This document shows positions 44,758-53,955 of a stretch of DNA of 64,000 nt, piece by piece (positions within the stretch are counted from its first letter, which is position 1; each line of letters starts with the position of its first letter). The translations under genes were made by a program, and so were the position numbers. Source of the DNA: Sphingobacterium sp. ML3W. GTDB lineage: Bacteria; Bacteroidota; Bacteroidia; Sphingobacteriales; Sphingobacteriaceae. The notes under the pieces are model-generated. The model did no database searches. It was not told where the DNA came from and worked only from the letters and a program-made list of their open reading frames with translations. Location of the stretch: NCBI RefSeq assembly GCF_029542085.1, contig NZ_CP107036.1, positions 930,001 to 994,000 of the forward strand, in the 5' to 3' direction.

Positions 44758-45531
44758 ATGTTGAAATATATCCTCTTTTTTTTTCTGGTTCAGTTGATCG
44801 GAATTAATCTACATGCGCAGTATCGTTCTTCTAATATGGGAAGAATTACAGTTGTCTCCGAAAGTCAACCCTTTATTCTTTCCTTAAATGGGGTAGCCTA
44901 TAACGATCGGCCGGAATTGCAGGTGACGATCGATGGACTTTCGGATCAGTTGTATGCGATTAGCGCCCTGATAAGCGGAAGGGGGCAGAGGGAAATGGAG
45001 CGGAGACAGATTACTGTACGCAATGAAAATGGTGATTTTGTGGAGATGATCTTTAAAGTCGGAAGTCAGCGCAATACACGGACCCGTGGCCAGCTTATTA
45101 ATCTATTTGCTCAAATTCCAATAGACATGTCGTCCTTAGGCAATGGAGTGGCTTATGCTTACGGTGCACCGGGCAGACCTATTCATCTGGACGATAATCC
45201 GGATATGGGTATCCCACCGATAAATTCCATTACACCGATAACTAGGGCAGAATTGGATCGTTTATTCAGTCTCATGAACAGGGAACCTTTTGACGATGCG
45301 AAATTCAAAATAATTAACCCAATCTTTTCTGAAACAACACTCCGTGTTGAACAGATTAATGAAATCATGAAACGTTTTCAATGGGATGATGAAAAGCTGA
45401 AAGTCGCCAAGGCAGCCTACGGAAATTGTTCGGACAAAAGAAATTATTCCACACTGACAGGAAACTTTACTTTCCTGGGTAATAAAAATGATCTGCTTGA
45501 CTTTATAGAAAAGCAGCAAAGAGTAAGGTAA
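44758..45531 (+). CDS. Secreted DUF4476-type protein
   Basis: 257 residues with a signal peptide (YILFFFLVQLIGINLHAQY). The N-terminal part is beta-rich (GRITVVSESQPFILSLNG). The C-terminal about 90 residues carry the DUF4476 pattern (FSLMNREPFDDAKFKIINPI, LRVEQINEIMKRFQWDDEKL, AYGNCSDKRNYSTLTGNFTF), a helical domain common in Bacteroidota exported proteins and of unknown function. Monocistronic. Confidence 0.85.
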   Translation: MLKYILFFFLVQLIGINLHAQYRSSNMGRITVVSESQPFILSLNGVAYNDRPELQVTIDGLSDQLYAISALISGRGQREMERRQITVRNENGDFVEMIFKVGSQRNTRTRGQLINLFAQIPIDMSSLGNGVAYAYGAPGRPIHLDDNPDMGIPPINSITPITRAELDRLFSLMNREPFDDAKFKIINPIFSETTLRVEQINEIMKRFQWDDEKLKVAKAAYGNCSDKRNYSTLTGNFTFLGNKNDLLDFIEKQQRVR

Positions 45532-45568
45532 ATAGTATTGGAAATGGATACTTCCTTAAAGGTTTTTG

Positions 45569-46108
45569 TTATTCAACTTTAATCAGACATTTAAAAGTCC
45601 TGGGTAGAGGATCACTGGAAAAAGGTAGAAACGCCTTGTGATGACCAGTTAGATTATCGACGAGTTCATACAATGACCGGCCAACTTTTCGAAATCCTAA
45701 CCCTCTAAAGTCTGTTAGATAGATATCGAATTCATGAGCTGATGCGGAGTCACAATCCCAAAAAAGATAATAGCCATTGTCGCTGCAAGCAAAGGGGAAC
45801 AATCGTTTTAATAATTCGGGAGATCCGTCAGGTGCGATGTCAAACCAGATATCCCCAAGCTCAACATCGGCAATGTAGGTGTTTTTGATTGCAGCTGTTC
45901 GCACAAATAAAGAATCACCATACTCGCCCATGGGTAGATAAATATGGAATTCTCCCAACGCTAATCCATATCCGTATGTTAATACAAATTCTTTATAAGA
46001 TGTGGAAAAGCTTCTTCCATTTGGAAACGTAAAATTGTCCAATGCTACCAGATCTCCAAATTCTGTCGGAATTCCAGTTAAAGCTAAACCAAAACCTTTA
46101 TTGACCAT
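45569..46108 (-). CDS. SMI1/KNR4 (SUKH) family protein
   Basis: 179 residues, no signal peptide. The SUKH core is recognisable: FSTSYKEFVLTYGYGLALGE, FHIYLPMGEYGDSLFVRTAA, PDGSPELLKRLFPFACSDNG and YYLFWDCDSASAHEFDIYL. Members often neutralise toxins of contact-dependent or polymorphic toxin systems, but no toxin gene is adjacent, so this is an orphan or a protein with another role. The start region (ATG at 46106-46108) is typical. It is followed on the left by the convergent DUF4476 gene. Confidence 0.75.
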   Translation of the reverse strand: MVNKGFGLALTGIPTEFGDLVALDNFTFPNGRSFSTSYKEFVLTYGYGLALGEFHIYLPMGEYGDSLFVRTAAIKNTYIADVELGDIWFDIAPDGSPELLKRLFPFACSDNGYYLFWDCDSASAHEFDIYLTDFRGLGFRKVGRSLYELVDNLTGHHKAFLPFSSDPLPRTFKCLIKVE

Positions 46109-46178
46109 AGTCCAATCTTTCGAAATTAAAAATATTAAAACAGATAATTCGTCAGCATCTTGTTACCCATCGTATGGA

Positions 46179-46661
46179 TCACCTTTTTGTACGAATAAAA
46201 ATCATCGCGATCGCCGTTGTGACTGCACCGAAAATGAAAGCAAAAATAGTAGAATTAATGGCATAATTGCTATAATTGAAATTTGCCTCCGCTTCGGCTG
46301 TTGTTTTATAATAGCCTATTTCGACCGATCGCTTGATGACGTTGGGGAAATACTCTGGCGTGATGACATAAGAAATAATCCATTGTGTCAGCGGACTTAA
46401 TAAAGCGATAACAACAGAAAGCACTAAGCCCGAAATTAATCCTTGGATATAGCTTATATTACCGTGGTAGAAATTTTTCTTCTTATCTCTCAATGCCAGT
46501 ACCATAAATAGGATTGCTGGGATAGCAAAAAGATTGGTCAGATAAAGGTGATAGTCAATATACTTGCCATGGAGCCCGCATATTTTTTCTAAGAGCATCC
46601 ACGCTAAAGTCATCAGCGTGAAAAAAATAGCCCATTTGATCTCAATTTTAATATTTTTCAT
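46179..46661 (-). CDS. DUF4199 membrane protein
   Basis: 160 residues with four hydrophobic segments (about 8-28, 40-58, 70-90, 130-153). MKNIKIEIKWAIFFTLMTLA and AIPAILFMVLALRDKKKNF match the DUF4199 pattern: TM1, TM2, a short loop with basic residues, YIQGLISGLVLSVVIALLSP, and a TM4 after a polar region (KTTAEAEANFNYSNYAINS). An inner-membrane protein of unknown function. Same orientation as the SMI1/KNR4 gene 70 bases downstream. Confidence 0.85.
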   Translation of the reverse strand: MKNIKIEIKWAIFFTLMTLAWMLLEKICGLHGKYIDYHLYLTNLFAIPAILFMVLALRDKKKNFYHGNISYIQGLISGLVLSVVIALLSPLTQWIISYVITPEYFPNVIKRSVEIGYYKTTAEAEANFNYSNYAINSTIFAFIFGAVTTAIAMIFIRTKR

Positions 46662-46999
46662 GATTCTATTGCAGTTTTAGATAGTATGTTGTTATTTCTC
46701 TGGAAAATCATCAATAGTCGGTTTATTAAATATAATATTAATTTGGCTACAAATAATGAGGTTTTATCCGTTTGTTTCGCTGTACTTAAATTGATCAAAC
46801 TCCAGTCACAAGCGATTCATCTCCGAAGTAATCCTGTAGAAATATTCCGTACTGACAAGCAGTTGTCTTTTGTTTTATTAATTTTATATACCAGTAATAA
46901 GCAAGTTGTGTGCTGAGAATGCAGTAAAATGCTGCGCCCTGTAGAAATTTATTGGGGTGGATAATCCGTCAAGATCTGGAAATAATAAATAAACCAAAA
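46662..46999. other. Intergenic spacer, no gene assigned
   Basis: 338 bases. An open frame on the plus strand (46686-46916) has no recognisable features and an odd composition for a real gene. The minus strand also shows a coding-like run (QLLVSTEYFYRITSEMNRL) ending in a stop. Possibly eroded coding sequence; nothing can be named. Confidence 0.35.
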
Positions 47000-47593
47000 A
47001 TGAATAAGATACAACAGGTAAAGGAAGTGCAGTCCATCAGTATTCATACGCAGGCGGAATGGCGGCAGTGGTTAGTGGATAACCATCTTGTTGAGAAATC
47101 CGTGTGGATTATCTGTAATACAAAGAATTCGGGGCAGCCGGCTGTAGCCTGGAGTGAACTGGTCGATGAAGCATTATGTTTCGGTTGGATTGATAGTACA
47201 AGAAAAACAATTCAGAAAGGCTCTTTTAAGCAGTTATTCAGCAGACGTAAGCCCAGGGGAACCTGGTCCAGGGTCAATAAAGAAAAAATTGAGAAGCTTA
47301 TAGCCAGTGGACAGATGACTCAAGCAGGACTGGAAGTAATCCGGGTGGCTCAGGAAAACGGCTCGTGGTCTGTTCTTGATAGCGTAGAGGAACTGTTTAT
47401 TCCAGAAGATCTGGACAGTGCATTGAAGAGCTATCCCGAGGCTGAAGCATTCTTTGCCGGTTTGAGCAAATCAGCAAAAAAAATGTTGCTGCAATGGATT
47501 GCTTTAGCGAAACGTCCCGAAACCCGAAACAAACGGATCGCGGAGATTGCGGAACAGGCTGCTAGCCAAATGAAACCAAAACAATTTCGATAA
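47000..47593 (+). CDS. YdeI/OmpD-associated family protein
   Basis: 197 residues from the ATG at 47000. The family pattern runs SIHTQAEWRQWLVDNHLVEK, SVWIICNTKNSGQPAV, VDEALCFGWIDSTRKTIQ, FSRRKPRGTWSRVNKEKIEK and ends in a bacteriocin-protection-like helical tail (LLQWIALAKRPETRNKRIAE). Members of the YdeI/OmpD-associated family are cytoplasmic and linked to resistance to peptides or stress, the mechanism being unclear. Monocistronic, with two terminator-like hairpins about 100 and 135 bases downstream. Confidence 0.85.
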   Translation: MNKIQQVKEVQSISIHTQAEWRQWLVDNHLVEKSVWIICNTKNSGQPAVAWSELVDEALCFGWIDSTRKTIQKGSFKQLFSRRKPRGTWSRVNKEKIEKLIASGQMTQAGLEVIRVAQENGSWSVLDSVEELFIPEDLDSALKSYPEAEAFFAGLSKSAKKMLLQWIALAKRPETRNKRIAEIAEQAASQMKPKQFR

Positions 47594-47694
47594 TCTCAAC
47601 GAATTGAATAAATAAATGCGCTATTATTTGTAATCATTCTAAATAAGACTTATCTTCGAGACGACATAAGCACTTAAATTTGTTGTTTCATAGG

Positions 47695-47723
47695 AAGACT
47701 AGTCGTGAGATTAGTCTTTTTTT
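47695..47723 (+). terminator. Rho-independent terminator after the YdeI-like gene
   Basis: AAGACTA (47695-47701) pairs with TAGTCTT (47712-47718) around a 10-base loop, followed by a run of T (47717-47723). Located about 100 bases after the stop at 47593. Confidence 0.65.
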
Positions 47724-47727
47724 ATTT

Positions 47728-47755
47728 AGACTGCCGTAATTTTTTACGACAGTCT
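47728..47755. terminator. Hairpin terminator between convergent genes
   Basis: AGACTGCCGTAA (47728-47739) pairs with TTACGACAGTCT (47744-47755) with one mismatch and a short T loop, 13 bases after the minus-strand stop at 47768. It can serve the isochorismatase-like gene and back up the previous terminator. Confidence 0.55.
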
Positions 47756-47767
47756 AATGCGCGATTA

Positions 47768-48406
47768 TTACTTATTCTCAAGGGCAACTTCCTGTGCTTT
47801 GTAGTAGCTTTCGATCAGGGCCTGGTAATTTGGCATGACCATGGACAGTGCTTTAGCGTACTTCGCCGCATCCTTGTGTTGCCAGCTTTTTAATACCTCA
47901 CTGATGACAGCAGTGGTTGTGATTGGAATAACTCCTGCTAATTGTAATCTTGCTAGGGTTACCTGTGTCGAGAGCGCACTCATATCGCCAGAGGCATCAA
48001 TGACTGCAAATACCTCATAACCTTCGGTGATCGCTGAAATAGCAGGAAAGGCAACACAGACACTCGTCAATACTCCTGCGATCACTAATTTTTTCTTACC
48101 AGTATTTTTTACAGCCTGAACGAAAGCCGGAGTATCCCAGGCATTAACCTCGCCAGTACGGCCAACATATACAGCATGCGGCGCATGCTCATGGATTTCA
48201 GGCATTAATGGTCCATTGGGGCCTTTGGGTTCTGAAGCAGTAGTGATGACCGGAATATTTTCTATTGCGGCAATTTGGGATAATGCCACAACATTGCTCC
48301 GCAAGGTGGGTACCTCGATGTCTTTGACTGTTTGAAATAGACCACTTTGGTGGTCGATCAGTAAAAATGCAACATCATCTGCATTGATTCTTGTTGTAAG
48401 TGCCAT
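47768..48406 (-). CDS. Isochorismatase-like hydrolase (YcaC-type)
   Basis: 212 residues. DDVAFLLIDHQSGLFQTVKD gives the catalytic Asp18, and IAGVLTSVCVAFPAI gives the nucleophile Cys117. GEVNAWDTPAFVQAVKNTGK lies between. Its length and sequence style fit the YcaC subgroup of cysteine hydrolases, cytoplasmic enzymes acting on amides or isochorismate-like substrates. The physiological substrate is unknown. Monocistronic. Confidence 0.88.
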   Translation of the reverse strand: MALTTRINADDVAFLLIDHQSGLFQTVKDIEVPTLRSNVVALSQIAAIENIPVITTASEPKGPNGPLMPEIHEHAPHAVYVGRTGEVNAWDTPAFVQAVKNTGKKKLVIAGVLTSVCVAFPAISAITEGYEVFAVIDASGDMSALSTQVTLARLQLAGVIPITTTAVISEVLKSWQHKDAAKYAKALSMVMPNYQALIESYYKAQEVALENK

Positions 48407-48547
48407 GATTTTAAAATTTTAATTTGTGTAATAAATCTTTGGTTAAAGGTAGGCACGGTATTTTTAGTGGAAAATGAAGCAGATTAAGCCTAAGACTTAA
48501 TGTACCTTAAGTTTTAAGGAATGAACTGTTTCGAAAGAAGCCGTTTA

Positions 48548-48664
48548 TTAGGAATGCAGTCTGGTCCGGAACCAATGGGACACTCCTTCATGCCGTACGT
48601 AAGTATGCAAATGGGAGAATTTAGCTGCGGTTAGCGAATCATAAGTCTTCTCAAGCGGATATTA
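48548..48664 (-). pseudogene. Short C-terminal gene fragment of unknown family
   Basis: In the 323-base spacer between divergent genes, a minus-strand frame lacking a start codon is open for 38 codons and reads LEKTYDSLTAAKFSHLHTYV then RHEGVSHWFRTRLHS before the stop at 48548. The composition looks coding. Probably the tail of a lost gene, not identified. Confidence 0.3.
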
Positions 48665-48729
48665 AAACAACTCCTTTTGCTATTTGCGGTATATCTATTT
48701 TTATGATCAGATAGACCTACACGATAAAA

Positions 48730-49509
48730 ATGAAAAGAAAAATAGAAGGACTACTCAATGTTTTCATCCCATTATATAGCATAGTAATCGGAATAACCAT
48801 GGCTTCATGTAATAATGGCTCTCAAACTGCAGCTGTATCAAAAGCGGTGAATGAACATTCGCAAAAAAACAAAGAGCTTGAGCCGGTGGTAGGGGCTAAA
48901 TGCCCAGAGGGGGATAGCTCACATCTGAATATTACAGCATATAAGGGGATCTCTTTCTTTACAGAAAATACCATGCGTGGAAGTGGTGTTGTCCATTTGT
49001 CCATCGATCAGCCGATCGACATCTTAAATCTGGACAAAACGATCTACGGACGTATAGTTCCAAGTATAGTTAGGGGTGCAGACGGAGAGTTTACAGATTA
49101 TGAAATTAATCTTCCGGAAACTGTAATTGCCCGTCAGATTATACCCCATAATGAATTGCGGATTTTTGAATTTGACGCGCAATCTCCTGATCAGGACAGT
49201 ACTCATTTAACTGTTTATATCAATAGGGAAAGAAAACTTATTCTGAAAAAAGACCTCCAGTATAGTTTTTTGAGCTGGAATGACTACATCAAGTCCGCAT
49301 TTGTGACATTAACAGCAGCTGTTCAGAACATCAGTATAGCAGAACGAAAATACTTGTACCAGATACTGGAGATAAAGGATGATTCTATATTAATCAGATC
49401 GGTTCCGAAGCCAGCTTGTGATTATATCGAGGATTATAAACCTATTTCCAAATGGGTAAAATGGCGGACAGACCACTGCAAGTTGATCGAATTCAACTTC
49501 TGCTATTAA
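48730..49509 (+). CDS. Lipoprotein of unknown function
   Basis: 259 residues. MKRKIEGLLNVFIPLYSIVI followed by GITMASCNNG is a lipoprotein signal with the acylated Cys at 28. The mature part begins with a polar linker (NEHSQKNKELEPVVGAKCPE) and continues with mixed strands and helices (GVVHLSIDQPIDILNLD, YEINLPETVIARQIIPH). Four later Cys occur, two near the end. No known domain recognised. The next gene, a second short lipoprotein broken by a frameshift, follows after 43 bases and may belong to the same unit. Confidence 0.7.
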   Translation: MKRKIEGLLNVFIPLYSIVIGITMASCNNGSQTAAVSKAVNEHSQKNKELEPVVGAKCPEGDSSHLNITAYKGISFFTENTMRGSGVVHLSIDQPIDILNLDKTIYGRIVPSIVRGADGEFTDYEINLPETVIARQIIPHNELRIFEFDAQSPDQDSTHLTVYINRERKLILKKDLQYSFLSWNDYIKSAFVTLTAAVQNISIAERKYLYQILEIKDDSILIRSVPKPACDYIEDYKPISKWVKWRTDHCKLIEFNFCY

Positions 49510-49552
49510 GTTCGGATAAATAATCTCTTTGATGATTGGAAAACGTGAGCAT

Positions 49553-50127
49553 ATGAAAAACCTATTCAAGCTAACAGTATTCTTATTTTTCTTGATTTTG
49601 ATCTCCTGTCAGGAAAACCGTTTTGCAACCAAGGAGAAAGTTGTAAAAAATACCCATTTAGACAGTGTAAGCAATACTGAGGTTGAATTTAAACAGTTTC
49701 TGCTCAATTGTGATGGCGACGAATATAATGCCACAGTCTGTGTTAATGAAAAAGAGCAGATATCAATTGCATTCGCTGAAAAAAAAGAAATTTTTCCATT
49801 GATCAGATCGGCTATATTGACAGCAATGACATAGATTTGGGAGACTTAGGTTTTCAGATTTATGTCTATAAAAATAACACTGATAAGGTAATTATACTCG
49901 ATTCATTTTTAGAGTGTGGTCACTTGTTCTATGTTTATTTTTATACTGAAAACGGTCTGAAATTTTTAGGAAAAAGGGAAGTAACAATGATTGATGAAGC
50001 CAACTCAATAGAAAGAATAAAGGTAGATCGTTTTAAAGATGAAATTATTATTTCTGCTGGAGAGCATATTGATGATTTAAAATTTGACACAAACAAAGGT
50101 ATAGATATAGCGATTAAAGCAGAATGA
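49553..50127 (+). pseudogene. Small lipoprotein gene broken by a frameshift
   Basis: The ATG at 49553 starts a lipoprotein signal (MKNLFKLTVFLFFLILISCQ). The first frame reads to about 49795 (CVNEKEQISIAFAEKKE) and then passes into a chance tail. The +1 frame carries on in sense as NFSIDQIGYIDSNDIDLGDL then GFQIYVYKNNTDKVIILDSF up to the stop at 50125. The break falls in A- and T-rich homopolymers near 49780-49796, so a single-base change repairs a protein of about 190 residues. It may be a true mutation or an assembly error. Function unknown. Confidence 0.7.
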
Positions 50128-50305
50128 TGTCTTATTCCCAGTAGTTTGACCAATTTAGGCTACCCTGATCGTCCGTCCGATTTTGTATATCCGTTAATTG
50201 AGTTATGCGTTTCTATGCAAGTTTGGGGATTTTTTTTATATTTTTGCGTTTTATTGCATATTTTGCTTTTTTATCTGTATCATTACGTACGATTAAGGGT
50301 AGCCA

Positions 50306-52738
50306 ATGATCCTATTTGATTTTATAAAACTCGTATTGATTGCAACTGTCTTCTTATGGAGTGGAATACTCTATGGGCAGAATGATAGTAACCTGGTCAA
50401 AGGTACTGTGGTTGACCCCGAGATGTCACCTGTTGCCTTGGCTACAGTAGGGTTGTACAGCAGCAGTGGGGTATTGGTATCCAGTACAAACACTGATAAT
50501 CTGGGAATTTTTCAGCTTCGGGGTAAAATCCCGGGTAAATATTTTATAGCGGTAAAACACCTTGGCTACCTAGATCATAGGAGCGCCCTATTTGACCTTG
50601 CTAATGGCAATCTGGGTACCGTAAAACTCTACCGACAGGAAAATAAATTGGAAGCGGTGACGGTCGAAGGTAAAAGAGCGGTGCTGACGGTTGATGGTGG
50701 CACCATTGTCTATCAGGTGGAAAATAGTATCGGAGCACAGGATATTTCGGCTTTTGACGCATTGAAAAGAGCTCCTGGGGTACAGGTAGAAAATGAAGTC
50801 GACATTACGCTCAACGGTAAAAGCGGAGTGCAGATCTTGTTGGATGGGAGACAAACTTTTCTTTCGGGAAAGGAGCTCAACGATCTATTGAAGTCGATGT
50901 CATCGAATAATCTCCGATCCATCGAAATTGTCAATAGTCCTTCTGCTAAATATGATGCGAGCGGTGCTGCTGGTATTATTAATATCAAAACGAAGAAAAA
51001 TCAGTTGAAGGGGTTGAACGGAAGTATAACAAGTGCTTTTGCTTATGGTGTAAGCCCGAAGCAATTGCAGAATATGACCTTCAATTACCGGGTGAATAAA
51101 CTCAATGTATTTGGGAATTATAACCATACATTGGGCCATTACAATTACCTCTATGGGACTGATCGTAAGCAAAACGGCAAATCTTATGACAGCCATACGG
51201 TCGATGTGGACAAGCGCCAGAAAATGGGTGCTCAGGTGGGGGTAGACTACTTTCTGAACGATAAAAATACAATAGGTTTTTTGGCAAATGGTAATTTTAT
51301 CTTCGGTGGTGGACTGACGAATACAGCTACGGCTATTGCAACACTTCCTTCAGTTGTATTTGAAGAATCTCTTGATGCAATCAACGATTACTATGGTCAG
51401 AGTACCAAGCGCTACAACTTTAATCTGAACTACAAATATGAAGATACACTTGGTCGTAGTCTAAATGTGGATTTGGACTACGGTCTTTTTGATAAATGGA
51501 ATAAAAACCTACAATCGAATACCTATCGGGACAACCAGGGAAATGTCGTTGACGAAAATCTGTACCGCACGCTGAATAATATCGATATTGATCTAAAAGG
51601 GCTAAAGGTTGACTATGCTACGAAACTGTGGGACGGAAAATTGGAAGCAGGTGCCAAATATTCGGCTGTAGGCTCTAAAAACAATTCCCGGTTTTATCAT
51701 GTCAGCCCCGTAAGTGATAGTCTCGATAATAGACGTTCCAATGATTTTCATTTTGACGAACGCATAGCCAGCGTATATCTTGACTATAAAAGAACTATCG
51801 GAGAATGGTCTCTCCAAGCTGGGCTACGGCTAGAAAATGCGAATTCCAAAGGTATTTTATTTTATCGGGAGCAAGGAAAGGATCTGGATGACCATATCAA
51901 TAGAAATTTTACCAATCTTTTCCCCTTTTTATCTATCACGAGGCAACTGGCCAATAAACAGACAATTTCACTTTCATACGCCAAGCGTATTGAAAGACCA
52001 GCGTATCAGGATCTGAATCCTTTTGTTTATATGCTCGATGAACTGTCTTTCTGGAAAGGAAACCCGTTTTTGACCCCCTCACTGACCCAGCGGTTTTCCT
52101 TACTTTATTCCCTGAAAAGTTCGACGGTTGTCGGCTTAAATTATGCGTATACGGATCAATTGAATGCCAAGATAACGGATACATTGGAAGCTGATAAAAT
52201 AATGATGATCAGCAAAAATGTGGGTACGCAAAAGCATTGGTCGCTATCCTTGACTCAGACGCTAACACCGAAACCTTGGTGGGATATTACCTTTAATGGG
52301 TTGATGTATTATATCCACAATGATGTTTCATTTGACCAGTACCAAAATCTCAATTTAAAGCAGACCGCGGGACGTGTTAGTCTGCTACAATCTTTTAAGC
52401 TGCCGAATAAGATGCGGTGCGAGATTTCAATGGTCTACAACTCCAAGCGGCTGAGTGGTGCAAATACGATCAGTAGACCGATAAGTCAACTAGATATTGC
52501 ATTCCAAAAGAGTTTATTGAAGGATAAGGCGACACTTAGGCTGGCCGTAACCGATGTTTATAAAGGTAACCAGATTAAATACACGCAGAATTTACCCGGT
52601 TTGCAATCATCAAGCTACGGCTACTATGAGTCAAGACAGGTGCGTCTGAGTTTTGGCTATAGATTTAGCAGTGGGGCGGCAAAGGAACAACGTAGTCGAA
52701 AGTCAGCGCTAGAAAGTGAAAGTGGCCGAATACAGTAA
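50306..52738 (+). CDS. Outer-membrane beta-barrel receptor with carboxypeptidase-like N-domain (TonB-dependent type)
   Basis: 810 residues. Signal (LVLIATVFLWSGILYGQ), then a carboxypeptidase-regulatory-like domain at about 30-110 (VKGTVVDPEMSPVALATVGL), a plug-like region (FDALKRAPGVQVENEVDITL, LRSIEIVNSPSAKYDASGAA), and a barrel with the family motif SYAKRIERPAYQDLNPFVYM near 555. It resembles the outer-membrane beta-barrel/TonB-receptor subgroup that occurs singly without SusD. The partial gene at the right edge belongs to the same subgroup (NLSRRINRPNYQQLNPF). Probably imports a small ligand. Function otherwise unknown. Confidence 0.88.
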   Translation: MILFDFIKLVLIATVFLWSGILYGQNDSNLVKGTVVDPEMSPVALATVGLYSSSGVLVSSTNTDNLGIFQLRGKIPGKYFIAVKHLGYLDHRSALFDLANGNLGTVKLYRQENKLEAVTVEGKRAVLTVDGGTIVYQVENSIGAQDISAFDALKRAPGVQVENEVDITLNGKSGVQILLDGRQTFLSGKELNDLLKSMSSNNLRSIEIVNSPSAKYDASGAAGIINIKTKKNQLKGLNGSITSAFAYGVSPKQLQNMTFNYRVNKLNVFGNYNHTLGHYNYLYGTDRKQNGKSYDSHTVDVDKRQKMGAQVGVDYFLNDKNTIGFLANGNFIFGGGLTNTATAIATLPSVVFEESLDAINDYYGQSTKRYNFNLNYKYEDTLGRSLNVDLDYGLFDKWNKNLQSNTYRDNQGNVVDENLYRTLNNIDIDLKGLKVDYATKLWDGKLEAGAKYSAVGSKNNSRFYHVSPVSDSLDNRRSNDFHFDERIASVYLDYKRTIGEWSLQAGLRLENANSKGILFYREQGKDLDDHINRNFTNLFPFLSITRQLANKQTISLSYAKRIERPAYQDLNPFVYMLDELSFWKGNPFLTPSLTQRFSLLYSLKSSTVVGLNYAYTDQLNAKITDTLEADKIMMISKNVGTQKHWSLSLTQTLTPKPWWDITFNGLMYYIHNDVSFDQYQNLNLKQTAGRVSLLQSFKLPNKMRCEISMVYNSKRLSGANTISRPISQLDIAFQKSLLKDKATLRLAVTDVYKGNQIKYTQNLPGLQSSSYGYYESRQVRLSFGYRFSSGAAKEQRSRKSALESESGRIQ

Positions 52739-52815
52739 TGAAAAAATAAGGACGTCAATCACTTGGTGTACTGTCTAAATATTGTGTTCTTTTAGAGCTA
52801 TTGAGAATGGATGTG

Positions 52816-53319
52816 TTACACATCCAAATGCTGAATTTTCAGGAACTTAATCGTAATACCCATCTGCCCGAGGTGGTACATATCATGGTGAATTAAACCC
52901 GTTAACAAATACTTATAATCGTGCGGAAAGGAGGTGTCAGCATGTGGGTAAGCAGTATGAAGGAAAGAGTCATCTTTTCCTTCCAGAAAAGAAATAATAT
53001 TTTGCTGTGTTATATGAAGATCCTGCATTAGATTCTCCCAACCACGTTTTCTTAACTCATCATTGCTTCACCAGTTTGCGGCATCGCTCATATCGAGTCC
53101 TCTTTGATTTCCTTTTAGGCGGCTTAAAACTTCCCGGCGCCACTCGATTAAATGTGATACTAACTCTGCTATGCTATGCATTGCGGGGATAGGACGTTCA
53201 AAAGCTGTCGTGCCATCCACCTGAGATAGCTTCTTTTCAAAATTTTCGTCGATCCAGAGATCAGCTGTTTCGACATCCTTTAATTGTTGAATATGATCTT
53301 TTATCAAAATATCATCCAT
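52816..53319 (-). pseudogene. DinB-family protein interrupted by an in-frame stop
   Basis: The minus frame from the ATG at 53317-53319 reads MDDILIKDHIQQLKDVETAD, LVSHLIEWRREVLSRL and NQRGLDMSDAANW, then TGA at 53068-53070. The same frame continues SNDELRKRGWENLMQDLHIT, KYLLTGLIHHDMYHLGQMGI and ends at 52816. The full 167-residue frame has the DinB four-helix pattern with the metal-site H-x-x-x-H-x-x-Q near the end. A single nonsense change accounts for the loss. DinB proteins act as thiol-dependent metalloenzymes or stress proteins. Confidence 0.8.
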
Positions 53320-53532
53320 GATTATCAGTTTTAGTTCTCTTTTTTATAAAGGAACAATTGCTGGATGGAGAAGGTTTAGGGAAAATGATGCCGTTTTGGA
53401 AGCGGCTATCGCACAGTTGACAGGTGGATAAGTGACAACTATATTTAATATATTAAAAAAGCGCATCGTTATTGTTCGCTTTTGGTTAAATCTGATTGCA
53501 TTGTTTTGGTACCAGAAAAAGGTTAACAAAGA

Positions 53533-53655
53533 TTATAAAACATTTTTTAGCTCGATCAGGTTAAAGTGATCATCATTTTTAAGGAAGTCTTTTAGTATGG
53601 CAGCAAAAGGATTGATGCGAGGGTAGTTTTTCTTTTTGCTAATAAGCCTAATCGC
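53533..53655 (-). pseudogene. LysR-type regulator C-terminal fragment
   Basis: In the spacer a minus-strand open stretch reads LISKKKNYPRINPFAAILKD then FLKNDDHFNLIELKNVL and a stop. The F-L-I-S-K-K-K-x-Y motif and the following helix are the usual C-terminus of LysR substrate-binding domains. The remaining about 250 residues of the gene are missing. The plus-strand spacer 53656-53907 is A/T rich and holds nothing else recognised. Confidence 0.5.
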
Positions 53656-53955
53656 TTAGACGGATAATAACTTGCATATAACGAATGATAAAAAAGATGT
53701 ACGGGATCTCAATTTGCCACTGTGCCTGGTCTATGATCGCTGTATATTTAGGCGTAATTCTTTTTAGGTGGTGGACAATGAAATAACTTTTTAGCTATTT
53801 CTGATTCACATAATTTTACTGATCTGATAGATAAATATAGGTTAATTTTATGTTTATGTAGTTTATTTTAATATATTGATTATTAGTTATTTCAGTTGTA
53901 ATTGTAGTTGCGTTTAGTTGTGAAAGAGTTATCTGTATTGTGCTGCAATATCCTG

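Noticed and set aside
46686..46916. 76-codon plus-strand frame upstream of the YdeI-like gene
   Set aside because: No signal, domain or normal composition; likely chance or decayed sequence.
53344..53529. 61-codon minus-strand frame upstream of DinB
   Set aside because: No recognisable features; both strands are equally open and nothing supports a gene.
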